Positions 51,961-61,245 are shown, numbered from the stretch's first letter. The stretch: DNA of 64,000 nucleotides from Peribacillus deserti (GCF_016909175.1 NZ_JAFBFI010000016.1:62001-126000); one strand, 5' to 3'. A program made the numbers and translations. Notes: generated by a model not told the origin, from the sequence alone.

Positions 51961-52787
51961 AGATTTTCAGTCCTTTCTTCATCTGCTAATCCTACCGAGC
52001 TATATTTTTCGATTTCAGCTGGAGAGATATTGTGCAGTTCATCCAGAAATGCTGTTTGAAAGCTGCCGGGACCCATAACAGCTTCTTTCTTAGCTGCATT
52101 TTCAGCTGCAATTCCATAGGTTGTTAATGCTCCAAGGGAAGCCAGCATGAAATCAGGCTCAACGGCAGAGAAGGCTCCTAAAACAGAGGTTAGCAGGCAG
52201 CCTGTACCAGTCACACAAGTCAGAATAGGATGGCCATTATAATTCGCATAAGTTATTTCCCCATTAGATACAAAGTCCTCTTTTCCTGTGAGTGCCACTA
52301 TGGTGTGAAGCTTATTTGCTGCCGATTTAGCAAGGCCCGCGATATTTCTGTTTGAAGAAACAGCATCAACACCTTTTATTTCCCAATGTTCACCCGATAT
52401 ATTCGCAATTTCGGCAGCATTTCCTCGAATAACTGATACACAAACTTCACTTAGGATTTTTTTAGCCGTTTCAGTTCTGTAAGCTGTTGCTCCAGCCCCA
52501 ACTGGATCAAAAATAACCGGGATATTATGCAGATTAGCAGATCTTCCTGCAATAATCATTGTTTCCACTTGACGAGGATGAAGAGTCCCCATGTTCAGCA
52601 CAAGAGCACCTGATATTTTGGCCATTTCAGCTGCTTCCTCAGGTGAGTTTGACATGACAGGGGAGGCACCAAGCGCTAAAAGTCCATTTGCTGTAAAGTT
52701 TGTAACTACCATATTAGTAATATTACATATAAGAGGGTTATTTTTCCGTAAGCGGTCCAGTAAGCTGCTTATCTTCGGCTTTTCCAT
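51957..52787 (-). CDS. thiM: Hydroxyethylthiazole kinase
   Basis: Phosphorylates salvaged 4-methyl-5-hydroxyethylthiazole. A 276-aa ribokinase-fold enzyme with [28 protein letters not shown], the [11 protein letters not shown] segment, [28 protein letters not shown], and the catalytic [14 protein letters not shown]. With ThiD and ThiE it makes a salvage set; no thiC or thiazole synthase genes lie here. GGAGG-type site upstream. The SDR gene ends 15 bases before it. Confidence 0.96.
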   Translation of the reverse strand: MEKPKISSLLDRLRKNNPLICNITNMVVTNFTANGLLALGASPVMSNSPEEAAEMAKISGALVLNMGTLHPRQVETMIIAGRSANLHNIPVIFDPVGAGATAYRTETAKKILSEVCVSVIRGNAAEIANISGEHWEIKGVDAVSSNRNIAGLAKSAANKLHTIVALTGKEDFVSNGEITYANYNGHPILTCVTGTGCLLTSVLGAFSAVEPDFMLASLGALTTYGIAAENAAKKEAVMGPGSFQTAFLDELHNISPAEIEKYSSVGLADEERTENL

Positions 52788-52802
52788 TGTAAATTCCTCC
52801 TT

Positions 52803-53564
52803 TTAATTCATCACTAATCCGCCATCGACCACCAAGTTCTGTCCTGTGACAGCCCTGCTCCAGGGAGATGCGAAAAAACAGACTGTATCTGCAACTTCAG
52901 AGGGATGAGTTACTTTCCTCAATGGAGTAGAAGCTTCTATCAATTTAAAGACTTCCTCAGAAGTTGCTGAGCTTGCATCCGTAGATTTCAATAATCCTCC
53001 GGAAATCATGTTCACAGTAATTCCGTATGGACCTAATTCCTGTGCCATATTGCGGGTAAACCCCAAAAGCGCTGCCTTGCTTGTGGTGTAATCATGATAA
53101 GGTACTACTGGATTTTGGACTAAATTGGTTCCAATATTGATAACTCTTCCAAATCCAGTTTCTTTCATAGAAGAAAGTCCAGCATGTAAAGTATTCAAGG
53201 ATCCTTTTATAGAGCCTTCAAGCTGAGTTTGATAATCCTGCCATTTAATTTGGGAAGCATCCTTTTTTTCATCAGGATCAAAGCGGAAATTTACAAGTGC
53301 ATTGTTTACAATGGTAGTAACTGGGTGGCCAAAGTATTCCTTGGCGGCCTGAAACATGTTTCCAACCTCGTCCAAGTTTCGGACATCTGCTTTTATAGCA
53401 AGTGCATTTTTGCCAATAAGCTCCTCAAGCTCTTTAGCTTTTTTTGCACTTGAAAAGTAATTTATAACCACTTTTGCTCCTTCTCTTGCAAAAGCTTTAA
53501 CTGTTTCCTTTCCGAGACCTCGGCTGCCGCCGGTTACAAGTACAACCTGGCTGCTAATTTTCAT
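52803..53564 (-). CDS. Short-chain dehydrogenase/reductase heading the thiamine operon
   Basis: A 253-aa classical SDR, of the 3-oxoacyl-ACP reductase (FabG-like) group: VVLVTGGSRGLGKETVKAFA (TGxxxGxG cofactor site), NYFSSAKKAK (basic and polar, suggesting NADP), DVRNLDEV, the active-site INIGTN serine-region, YHDYTTSKAALLG (Tyr-x3-Lys) and the end VTGQNLVVDGGLVMN. It is the first gene after the TPP riboswitch, an unusual place; a link to thiamine or its precursors is suggested by position only. The ATG at 53564 is nine bases from TAGGAGG; the ATG at 53573 is too close. Confidence 0.88.
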   Translation of the reverse strand: MKISSQVVLVTGGSRGLGKETVKAFAREGAKVVINYFSSAKKAKELEELIGKNALAIKADVRNLDEVGNMFQAAKEYFGHPVTTIVNNALVNFRFDPDEKKDASQIKWQDYQTQLEGSIKGSLNTLHAGLSSMKETGFGRVINIGTNLVQNPVVPYHDYTTSKAALLGFTRNMAQELGPYGITVNMISGGLLKSTDASSATSEEVFKLIEASTPLRKVTHPSEVADTVCFFASPWSRAVTGQNLVVDGGLVMN

Positions 53565-53582
53565 AGTAATCATCCTCCTAAA

Positions 53583-53617
53583 ATAAAAAAACCAGGTCCA
53601 AAAGGGGACCTGGCTGG
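53583..53617 (-). terminator. Riboswitch-controlled intrinsic terminator
   Basis: On the - strand CCAGGTCC/GGACCTGG followed by seven T residues sits between the TPP aptamer and the SDR start. It is the expression platform that stops transcription when TPP is bound. Confidence 0.85.
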
Positions 53618-53652
53618 TGAGAGTATAAAGAAAAAAACTTGCGTAATTAACT

Positions 53653-53752
53653 TTACTACTTTCCTACGCTGGTATAATCCAGATCAGGTCCGAAGGGTTA
53701 AAAAACCAAAGTTTTTCTCTCAGCCGTTTAGGGCACCCCTAGTAGTTTCATA
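53653..53752 (-). promoter_or_regulatory. TPP (thi-box) riboswitch
   Basis: Read on the - strand: GGGGTGCCC, then CTGAGAG, ACCCTTCGG, ACCTGATCTGG and CCAGCGTAGGAAAG, in the order of the TPP aptamer's conserved stems and loops. TPP binding should close the terminator downstream and repress the SDR-thiM-thiD-thiE operon. Confidence 0.96.
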
Positions 53753-53898
53753 TGTATGTAATTGCCCTTATGATAGCTTTTCTTTACAGGGAAGTAAAGG
53801 AATTTGAATACAATGTAATACACTTAAATGTAAATCTCTGTTGATTATTAAAAAGTACTAGAAACAAACAAGAGTGTTTCTCTTAGAATGGAAAAGAC

Positions 53899-53932
53899 AA
53901 TAAGGCCCGGCATAAAAGACCGGACCTTATCT
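53899..53932. terminator. Terminator after the MFS gene
   Basis: A stem AATAAGGcCCGG/CCGGaCCTTAT, flanked by A- and T-rich runs, at the end of the MFS gene. Confidence 0.8.
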
Positions 53933-55114
53933 TTATACAGTTTTAGTTTGATCGCGGTCAGGTACATCCTTAATTAAAAAGGAAAAGACCACAAGGATTG
54001 CAAGGAAGATGATGGGCAGGTTAAATCCGTCTGAAGGTCCAAATTTATCAGATACTGCACCAACGAGCCAGCCTGCGAAAGCTCCCCCTATACCTGATGC
54101 CACATAAACAAGGCCGAGTGCAGAACCGCTAGTTTCGGACAACTTTGTGCCTATGGCGGTGGCGGTAGGGAATAGGACAGAGAAGAATAAACCTGCTGCA
54201 GCAAATAAATAGACCCATTCATTGGCAAAGAACTTACTGATTGTTACAGTTAGAACAGCAAGCAGGGAAAACAGTAATAACGTTCTTTTTTCACCGATTT
54301 TATTTGCAATCCAGCCGCCGCCCAGCCTTCCTATTGTAAACAGCAATGAAAAAACAGACAGGATCGCTGCGACCATCGTTCCTTTTTCAGCACTTGTTGC
54401 CCCCCCGAGATTAAGGGTCTTTAGGTAGCTTGGGAAGAAGTTTAGGAATGATACTTCTGATGCGACATAGAAGACTAGAAATAGCATAATAAAAACAAAC
54501 TGCATATTTTTTAACATTTCAATAAATGATGATATGCTGGCACGTTCCGCTTTCCCGGCTGGAACCTCTGTGAACATTAAATACAAAATAAAGCCTACCA
54601 ATACTATTGCGATTCCAAGATAAAACATTCTCCAGGAGATTTCTGAAGCAAACATCCATCTTAAAATAAGCGGTGTAGAGAACATGCCCAGACCATAAAC
54701 GCCCATGGTTAAATTGAACATCATTCCCTGTTTATTTGGAAAAACGGTTGGAACAATGGCATTTGAAGCAACAGTCATAGATCCGAGCCCAAAGCCGACG
54801 ATCAAGTAAAATCCAAGAAAGAATAAGATAGTTTGTGATACACCGGTCCCTAAAAGCCCGGCAGCCATTATCACGGTTCCGGCAATTGTCATGATTTTAA
54901 GGCCCTTTTTATCTACCAGATACCCGCTGACTACACCAGCGATCGTAAATCCCCATTGAAAAATAAAAACGACAAGCCCGAATTCATTCAGATCCAGGCC
55001 AATATCTTTTTTCACCTCATCTAGAACTAGCCCTTTTGTACTAGATAATCCTCCTAGTAAAAACATTGTAAATGCCATAATAAATAAAGCTGATAAATTC
55101 TTTTTGTTTCTCAT
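53933..55114 (-). CDS. Major facilitator superfamily transporter
   Basis: A 393-aa twelve-helix MFS permease. Helix 1 contains MAFTMFLLGGLSSTKGLV. The helix 2-3 loop has SGYLVDKKGLKIM, a G-x-L-x-D-x3-G signature, repeated in the second half as GGWIANKIGEKRTLL. Conserved packing motifs such as GFGLGSMTVASNAIVPTVFPNKQGMMFNLTMGVYGLGMF and SGIGGAFAGWLVGAVSDKF resemble sugar or organic-anion transporters of Bacillus. The substrate is unknown. The ATG at 55114 is chosen; a GTG nine bases upstream, close to GGGGA, is possible. It is adjacent to, but not part of, the thiamine operon. Confidence 0.87.
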   Translation of the reverse strand: MRNKKNLSALFIMAFTMFLLGGLSSTKGLVLDEVKKDIGLDLNEFGLVVFIFQWGFTIAGVVSGYLVDKKGLKIMTIAGTVIMAAGLLGTGVSQTILFFLGFYLIVGFGLGSMTVASNAIVPTVFPNKQGMMFNLTMGVYGLGMFSTPLILRWMFASEISWRMFYLGIAIVLVGFILYLMFTEVPAGKAERASISSFIEMLKNMQFVFIMLFLVFYVASEVSFLNFFPSYLKTLNLGGATSAEKGTMVAAILSVFSLLFTIGRLGGGWIANKIGEKRTLLLFSLLAVLTVTISKFFANEWVYLFAAAGLFFSVLFPTATAIGTKLSETSGSALGLVYVASGIGGAFAGWLVGAVSDKFGPSDGFNLPIIFLAILVVFSFLIKDVPDRDQTKTV

Positions 55115-55860
55115 CTCTTTCACTATCCCCAATTCTTTTAATAACTTTGTCTATTACTATATTCCCCAAATTTCTGCTTCTGAACCTTTTCCCTTTATTA
55201 ACCAAATACAGGTTGATTTGGAGATGTCTTAAAATGCTTAAACTTAATTCATACAAGCAAATTTTTAAAGAAGGAGAGAGAACTTGTTATAGAAACATAG
55301 TAAAGAGGGGAGCAGTGAGGTGCTTTGAAAACATTAAACGGTGCAAATTAGAGGAAAGAAACTGGTGTTGGCTGTAACCTGGGAACTTAGGCATAAATCC
55401 CTTTAGAAAATTATTATCTGAAATCTAACACATAAATTTTGCATGATAAGCATAAATCGTCAAAAGAAAAGCAAAAAACATCAAAAGTTAAGCATATTCT
55501 GGCCAGATTCATCTGGAAACTCTTATTTTTCTCTAGGGAGTCTTTAAAATAGCATCATCAACCACCAATTGGTCAACTAGCTGATTATTCTGCCTCAAAA
55601 ACTCATAGTTCAGGTGAACAAATAAAGAAGCCGGCGTTACATTAATCTTCAATAAAATCAAAGACCCAGTAAGTAACAAGACTCCCGGAAAGCAGGAAGA
55701 ACCTGATCTCTTTTCAAACGCCTGCAAAGTGAAAAGGAAAGGTTTCATTTTGGAAAAGGCTTTTTCGTACATGTCACCCAAACTAAAGAACGTTTACATC
55801 CTTTACAAAAAGGTAAAGGTTATACATAGAACTACAGGCTTTATTTAAGGAGAGGATAAT
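55115..55860. other. Gene-free stretch before the YjdJ-like gene
   Basis: About 750 bases without a supported gene. At 55440-55500 there are AAGCATAA and AAAAGCAAAA units with spacings near 20 bp, the reverse orientation of the repeats at 23480-23612. A - strand frame at 55533-55781 lacks a ribosome site and family resemblance. Confidence 0.4.
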
Positions 55861-56151
55861 ATGGAAGAGATCAAAAAAGGAAATAATGAGTTTTTTATGG
55901 ATAAGGAGGGGGAAAAGGCAGCCGTCATTCAATGGGTTCCTGAAGGGAAAAATCTTAATGGCAGGCAGCTTATCACCATTCATCATACCGAAGTAGGGAG
56001 TCAGCTGAAAGGGCAGGGAGCTGGTAGGGCTTTGGTTGAGAAAGTAGTTGAATATGCCCGCAAAGAAAACTTGAGTGTGAGGGCAACCTGTTCATTTGCA
56101 AAGAAAGTCTTAGATGAAACGAAAAAATTTCACGATGTGCTGCCTGATTAA
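55861..56151 (+). CDS. YjdJ-like small GNAT acetyltransferase
   Basis: A 96-aa protein of the short GNAT subfamily related to YjdJ (N-acetyltransferase domain of about 90 residues). The parts are present: NNEFFMDKEGEKAAVIQWVPEG, LITIHHTEVGSQLKGQGAGRALVEKVVEYARKE with the acetyl-CoA loop (QLKGQGAG), and CSFAKKVLDETKKFHDVL at the end, which is diagnostic. These enzymes' acceptors are unknown. A strong AAGGAGAGG ribosome site precedes the ATG. It is a single gene. Confidence 0.88.
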   Translation: MEEIKKGNNEFFMDKEGEKAAVIQWVPEGKNLNGRQLITIHHTEVGSQLKGQGAGRALVEKVVEYARKENLSVRATCSFAKKVLDETKKFHDVLPD

Positions 56152-56221
56152 TTAAAAACTGCATGAATGTCAACCTTAGTAAATAATACTGCAAAATACC
56201 GCAGAGGCCATAAAATTAAAA

Positions 56222-56243
56222 GGGAACAGTTGAATGTTCCCGG
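56222..56243 (-). terminator. Intrinsic terminator of the DUF3231 gene
   Basis: On the - strand GGGAACA/TGTTCCC followed by TTTTAATTTT, right after the gene. Confidence 0.85.
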
Positions 56244-56246
56244 GTA

Positions 56247-57254
56247 TTATTTGTCTTTAATTAAATGTTTTCTATCAACTGCTTGTGGCGGTTCTTCAAG
56301 CCAGCCATGTTTAATCATAATATTTGCACCATCTTCAGCGTACAGAGAGATCTCAGGTAATAGGGAAGCGTATCTAATGCCGAGGTCTCTCCTTGGACTT
56401 GCAGATATAGCTGCTCCGTAATTTCCAATCCCGGCTGCTATCATGGCAGATATATGAAACATGATAAGCTTATCTGAAAAAACAGGATTACTAGTATTGG
56501 TTATTCCAGTGTCCCAAAGCATCGGTGCTGGCAAATCCTCTTGCGTTAGGATATGACTGAATAAATCAATATGTTTCTGGGCGATTTGTCTTCCTCTTAA
56601 TAAATATTGCTTAACATCCTCATTTTCTGCCACCTGGGCAAATCCTATGATTAATGTTTTTCCAATAGTATTAGTTTCTACATTCTTAAATAAGTGAGAG
56701 ATTTCGATAGAAGTCAATGGTCTAATGTCGCCCATTAATCCGGAAAGGAAATGCTGTCTTTTCACGAAGTCTACTTGATCTGGGACAGATAGAGTAGGGG
56801 GCCTAACATAGGTTCCTTGCTTCAGCATTAAATCTCTAGAGAGATCCTGTAAGCCTACAGCGGCCTTTAAGATGTTCTTGTGAAACTTGACAATATCCGG
56901 ACGAGTGACCATACCCAGGGCAACGCTGCTCGCTGCCATCCCTAAAATAGACATATTTCTTAAATAAGCCAGGACAAACACATCAGAAAAAAGCCTAGGA
57001 GCATCAGGCTTAACATCCTCCTCCGTAAAACCTACAGGTATCGCAAATTTTTCTTTTTGAAATAGCTCTGTTAGATAACTAATGTTGCTTTTTGCTTGAT
57101 TAAGCGAAAATTCAAGAATCGGACGTACTTCTGGATCCTCAACTTTTTTTAAAAAGTGGCCCACAATACAAACCGTCAACGTGTCATTGATATACTGTGT
57201 CCAAGTTGCAGATATTTCTGCAGCCGTTAATTGGATTTTTGTTTTATCCTCCAT
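56247..57254 (-). CDS. DUF3231 family protein (ferritin-like repeats)
   Basis: A 335-aa soluble protein with two internally similar helical repeats of about 160 residues, each beginning like LTAAEISATWTQYINDTLTVCIVGHFLKKVED and LTSIEISHLFKNVETNTIGKTLIIGFAQVAENED. The repeats resemble ferritin-like four-helix bundles. DUF3231 proteins are common in spore formers and some are found in the spore; the family's function is unknown. Metal ligands are not evident from the sequence. A good ribosome site (AAGGCGGG) precedes the ATG. It is a single gene. Confidence 0.85.
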   Translation of the reverse strand: MEDKTKIQLTAAEISATWTQYINDTLTVCIVGHFLKKVEDPEVRPILEFSLNQAKSNISYLTELFQKEKFAIPVGFTEEDVKPDAPRLFSDVFVLAYLRNMSILGMAASSVALGMVTRPDIVKFHKNILKAAVGLQDLSRDLMLKQGTYVRPPTLSVPDQVDFVKRQHFLSGLMGDIRPLTSIEISHLFKNVETNTIGKTLIIGFAQVAENEDVKQYLLRGRQIAQKHIDLFSHILTQEDLPAPMLWDTGITNTSNPVFSDKLIMFHISAMIAAGIGNYGAAISASPRRDLGIRYASLLPEISLYAEDGANIMIKHGWLEEPPQAVDRKHLIKDK

Positions 57255-57526
57255 ATAATCCCGCCTTCTAGAATGTAACTACTCAATATTATTTCTTTAA
57301 ATATAGAAAATATAAGCTTCAGCATCTTTTTAAGTATATATAGTGTTGATATTCAAAGAGAAGGAAGAAAGCTCTGCCGGGGGGACAGAAGAAATTTTTT
57401 TGGGTAAATATATAAATTTTGTGGTTTATATGAACAGTTTTCAGGTGCAAATTAACGGATGGCAATGGTTTAGTGCAAAAGATATCGTGCTGGAATTGAA
57501 ATGATTTTCTTCAGGACACACAAAAA
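57255..57526. other. Intergenic stretch between DUF3231 and the germination operon
   Basis: I see no gene. The DUF3231 promoter should be within it; no confident assignment. Confidence 0.35.
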
Positions 57527-57553
57527 GTTGGGAACAGCGTACAACTGTTCCCT
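57527..57553 (-). terminator. Terminator of the ger operon
   Basis: On the - strand GGGAACAG/CTGTTCCC followed by AACTTTTTGTG, just after the GerC-type stop. Confidence 0.8.
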
Positions 57554-57558
57554 TGGTG

Positions 57559-58638
57559 TTATTCTACCGTACCCGATTGAGTGATTTCAGTTTCTACTTT
57601 TATGTCAACAGGAAGAGTACGATAGTACTCTTTTTCCCATTTTTCCTTATTTAGATGGCGATCCTGGCTGCCAGCTTTCACCACTAACCCTAAAGGATCA
57701 ATATTCATTTTTTGAAATCTGCCCACTAAAGACTTCCCTTTTGCGGATAATACATATGTTAGGTGATCTTCTATATTTTTTACTTGTTTTTTTGTAAGCA
57801 AGAGACCTGGAGCATCGGTTATCTTCCCTTTAATCCTCACCTTAATAATCATTTTTGGGGATGGCTGATCATTGATAAACTCTTCTTTAACTTTTGATGC
57901 CAGGTTTTCAATGGTAACAAAATGACCATTTACCTTGAATTCATACATTCCATTATTAAAATTCTCATAAAGTAATTTAAAAACAAAGCAATCTGCATAA
58001 GGTACAAATCCTTTATATTTATCTCCATCGAACAAAGCTATCCCTTTCACTCGAATACGGTCCTTAGTATGCACTAGCAAAGGAAGGACAGGATCTTGTC
58101 CAACATTATGATAAAGATCTACAAAAGAATGTAAATTCGTATAACGCGGGAGGATGTTTTTGCTGTTATGCTTCAACAGATCTTGTATATATTGAGAAGA
58201 AGTGTCTGTAACAGGGTATTTTGCTTCCAGCATTTCCTGGACACTTCCATCTACAATGGCCATATGTACGTTTCTTCCTAAAGATGGGTCCTGGCTCATT
58301 GTGCTGACAACAGGCATAATTCCGTGTTTAGCTAATTTATCATTGAAAAGAAGAGCCTCTAATCTACCTAAAACCAGGGGTTCGGGAGATTCTCCCTGAA
58401 GTTTCTGGCGCGTATTTTTGCTCGTATGAGCCTTTGCAGCAAACACTGTGCTTTTTGGCGGAGTATTTTCGACTAGTGGAATGACAGGTGAGCTAATAAT
58501 CCCTTTTATAGTATTTTTGTTAACAAAATCATATCCATAAATGGAAACTAACTGCACATCTTCCAGAACTGTTTTTTCAACCGTGTTGCCGGAAAAGAGT
58601 AAAACCACGAATATAAACCATAAGAGTGCTTTTTTCAT
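57559..58638 (-). CDS. Spore germination protein, Ger(x)C family, lacking the lipid-anchor cysteine
   Basis: The C subunit of a GerA-type germinant receptor, normally an inner-membrane lipoprotein. The 359-aa protein has an N-terminal hydrophobic segment (ALLWFIFVVLLFSG), the start of the mature domain (VEKTVLEDVQLVSIYGYDFV), and the C-terminal GerC domain (IKVRIKGKITDAPGLLLTKKQVKNIE). The usual lipobox L-x-G-C is absent: the sequence reads LLFSGNTVEK, with no cysteine at the signal peptide. So lipidation appears impossible, unless the start is misread or the site lost. Its start overlaps the B-subunit stop by four bases. Expression is expected in the forespore. Confidence 0.87.
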   Translation of the reverse strand: MKKALLWFIFVVLLFSGNTVEKTVLEDVQLVSIYGYDFVNKNTIKGIISSPVIPLVENTPPKSTVFAAKAHTSKNTRQKLQGESPEPLVLGRLEALLFNDKLAKHGIMPVVSTMSQDPSLGRNVHMAIVDGSVQEMLEAKYPVTDTSSQYIQDLLKHNSKNILPRYTNLHSFVDLYHNVGQDPVLPLLVHTKDRIRVKGIALFDGDKYKGFVPYADCFVFKLLYENFNNGMYEFKVNGHFVTIENLASKVKEEFINDQPSPKMIIKVRIKGKITDAPGLLLTKKQVKNIEDHLTYVLSAKGKSLVGRFQKMNIDPLGLVVKAGSQDRHLNKEKWEKEYYRTLPVDIKVETEITQSGTVE

Positions 58639-59726
58639 GCTTTTTTCCTTACCTTTGATTGGATTAATTGGTAAATATATATAAATGGGATATATAGGTA
58701 GACCACATAAAAACCTATTTTACCAACTATCGTTGTTGCCATATCAACTTCCTGGCGGTCTGTTAAGAACAGGGAAGCTATAAAAATGATCAGTAATACT
58801 AGAACTAATCCCTTTTTTTGCTTTAGGGAAAATAATTGCTTAAGTCCCCGGCTGGCTGCCCAGGCATGCATACAAATATTAGGAAGAATAACGAATAACC
58901 AGATGGACAGCCCGAAATATTCAAATCGCTGGATAAAAGGAAGATCAACCGTCTGCCAAAGACTAAGGGTAGGCCAAATGGTATGTGACAGCTGTTCTTT
59001 GCTGAAATAAACAAAGGAAACTAACCCAGTAAATAAATAGATACAAACGGTAAAAACAACCCCTAAATGAGCCCACTTTTGAGATTTATTTGCTTCTTTA
59101 ATAAAAGGGAAATAAAAGAATAAAGTCTCAAATCCAAGATAGTTTAATGTCATGGTTTTGGAGGCTTTGAACAGATCACTCAGAGAGTGATTCATAATAG
59201 GCTCGAGATAGTAGTAATGAGCTTGCTTGAGGGGGAACCATTTCAACAACAGGAGCGGCAGTCCATATAAAATACTAAGCAAGCTCAATCCGACAATTAC
59301 CCGGAAACCTCCAAGAACCGCTAAATATACGATTACCAATATGATCATGGATAAATACCAGGTATTCATATCTGGAAACATCCAGACTTGTATCACTTCC
59401 ACGAAGCTTCTCAAGGTGATGATGCCAAACATAATCATATAAAGAACGAAAAAAAAGTTGAGAGAACCGCCAATCCACTTTCCAAATAAATTACGATGAA
59501 TTGTAAATATATCATGTTGTCCTGTTTTTAAAATCTGATAAATAATCCACACCAAAACGTGAATAGAAACACCAGAAAGAATGATCGATATCCATGCATC
59601 ATTCCCAGCATCCCTGGATATATATCTTTCAAATCCGAGAATACCGACCCCGATTTGCATTGTACTAATAATATAAAAAACAAAATAGGCAGAAACTTGT
59701 TTATTTTCGGCAGGTTTTGGAAGCAA
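58635..59726 (-). CDS. Spore germination permease, GerB family (GerAB/GerKB-like)
   Basis: The B subunit of a germinant receptor, an amino acid/polyamine/organocation-type membrane protein thought to bind the germinant. A 363-aa protein with about ten hydrophobic segments, starting AYFVFYIISTMQIGVGILGFERYISRDAG, a signature of the family, and containing VEVIQVWMFPDMNTWYLSMIILVIVYLAVLGGFRVIVGLS. It is the middle gene of the three-gene operon, 22 bp after the A gene and overlapping the C gene by four bases. Confidence 0.93.
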   Translation of the reverse strand: MLPKPAENKQVSAYFVFYIISTMQIGVGILGFERYISRDAGNDAWISIILSGVSIHVLVWIIYQILKTGQHDIFTIHRNLFGKWIGGSLNFFFVLYMIMFGIITLRSFVEVIQVWMFPDMNTWYLSMIILVIVYLAVLGGFRVIVGLSLLSILYGLPLLLLKWFPLKQAHYYYLEPIMNHSLSDLFKASKTMTLNYLGFETLFFYFPFIKEANKSQKWAHLGVVFTVCIYLFTGLVSFVYFSKEQLSHTIWPTLSLWQTVDLPFIQRFEYFGLSIWLFVILPNICMHAWAASRGLKQLFSLKQKKGLVLVLLIIFIASLFLTDRQEVDMATTIVGKIGFYVVYLYIPFIYIYQLIQSKVRKKA

Positions 59727-59748
59727 GTTACTCGTTCCTTTCGACTAT

Positions 59749-61245
59749 TCATTCGTCAATATCTTTATCGGGCTGTTTCTCTGCATGGTGTTTATGGTTA
59801 AAGCGTACAGGCTTTTCAGATAAGACTGTAAAAGGCCTGACTGTCTGCTGGCTGAAAGGAAGCCGGAACAGGGCATCCTTTAAATCTCTTAAACGCAAGG
59901 GATAAACCGGCCCGATATAAGGAGAGCCGAAGGATTTAAGCTTTAGTAAGTGAACAAGAATGAAGGCGAAGCATATGGCAATACCCATTAACCCAAGTAG
60001 TTGTGCTGATAAAAGGAAGGGGAATCTTAATAGCCGGATCGTATTGCTCATTTTGTATACTGGTGTTGTAAACGATGCAAGAGCAGCAAGAGCAACTACA
60101 ATAAGTAAGACATTACTAGTTAAACCTGCATCTACCGCTGCGGTTCCGATTACGATACCGCCAACGATACCGATGGTCTGGCCGACTTTTGAAGGCAGCC
60201 TGGATCCAGCTTCTCTTAACAGTTCGATAGTCAGTTCCAAAATAATAGCTTCAATAATAGGAGGAAAAGGAATTCCGCTTCGGGACGATATTAACGTATA
60301 AAGCAAATCCTCCGGTATCATTTCGAAATGAAATGTTAAAACAGCTACATATAAAGGTGTAGACAGCACGGAAAAAGATACAGCAAACAAGCGGATTAAC
60401 CGAAAGAAAGAAGCAACATGCCAGGTTAAAAAATAGTCCTCAAATGCCGAGAAAAATTCCACAAGAGTCGTCGGCCCAGTAACTGCACTTGGCGAACCAT
60501 CGCATAGAATGGCAATTTTCCCCTCCGATAATACCCCTGCTACCCGATCAGGCCTTTCAGTCTCAATCAGCTGGGGAAATACAGAGTTATTATTATCTTC
60601 TATCATTTGTGTAATATAGGTAGTATCTATAACTTGATCTATATCTATGTTACTTATTCTGTCAATTGCCGTATTTACTATATCCTCGTTTGCAATTCCT
60701 TCTATATAAACGACTACAACCTTTGTTTTAGTTAATCTTCCGACAATCAATTCCTTAACGTATAACTCAGGTATAGGCAAACGTTTTCTAAGTAAATTAA
60801 GATTTGTCTCCAAAGACTCAACGAATGATTCCTTTGGACCCAAAACGGTATATTCATTTTCAGGTATAGTTATCTGCCTTTTTTCTTTAGAAACAGCGGG
60901 AACCAGCAAGCATTTGTTAGTCAGCGGCTTTTGAATTAATATATTTCCATTCAATAGTCTACTTTGAATTTTTGTTATGTCACCCGTAACCAAAACACTC
61001 TCAACCGGAAGGATTTTTTTTAGGTAGTCTAGAGATTGAGAGGGATCCAGGTTAAGAATGGGCAAAACATCCCGGTGGACAGTCGCCGTATCTACCATTG
61101 ATTTATAATAGGAAACCGTGTATACATCGCTCTGTTCAAAAGAAATAAAATCCTTAGACGCGCGGCATTTACTCAATAATTCTTTTAATGTAAGCTCATC
61201 TTTTCCTGAAGACGGTTTACTCTTGTTCCGAAACCAATTCATCAT
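59749..61245 (-). CDS. Spore germination protein, GerA family (GerAA/GerKA-like)
   Basis: The A subunit of a germinant receptor in the spore inner membrane. The 498-aa protein has an N-terminal cytoplasmic domain (from about residue 30: LLSKCRASKDFISFEQSDVYTVSYYKSMVDT; later LIVGRLTKTKVVVVYIEGIANEDIV), the diagnostic ETERPDRVAGVLSEGKIAILCDGSPSAVTGPTTLVEFF segment, and a C-terminal set of four to six helices (FHFEMIPEDLLYTLISSRSGIPFPP, VGQTIGIVGGIVIGTAAVDAGLTS). The ATG at 61245 after AGGA is taken; a TTG at 61266 is less likely. It is the first gene of the operon. A CATACTA at about 61277-61283 on the - strand could be a sigma-G -10 box. Confidence 0.95.
   Translation of the reverse strand: MMNWFRNKSKPSSGKDELTLKELLSKCRASKDFISFEQSDVYTVSYYKSMVDTATVHRDVLPILNLDPSQSLDYLKKILPVESVLVTGDITKIQSRLLNGNILIQKPLTNKCLLVPAVSKEKRQITIPENEYTVLGPKESFVESLETNLNLLRKRLPIPELYVKELIVGRLTKTKVVVVYIEGIANEDIVNTAIDRISNIDIDQVIDTTYITQMIEDNNNSVFPQLIETERPDRVAGVLSEGKIAILCDGSPSAVTGPTTLVEFFSAFEDYFLTWHVASFFRLIRLFAVSFSVLSTPLYVAVLTFHFEMIPEDLLYTLISSRSGIPFPPIIEAIILELTIELLREAGSRLPSKVGQTIGIVGGIVIGTAAVDAGLTSNVLLIVVALAALASFTTPVYKMSNTIRLLRFPFLLSAQLLGLMGIAICFAFILVHLLKLKSFGSPYIGPVYPLRLRDLKDALFRLPFSQQTVRPFTVLSEKPVRFNHKHHAEKQPDKDIDE

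Noticed and set aside
55533-55781. 82-codon - strand frame upstream of the YjdJ-like gene
   Set aside because: No convincing start signal and no family resemblance; likely chance.
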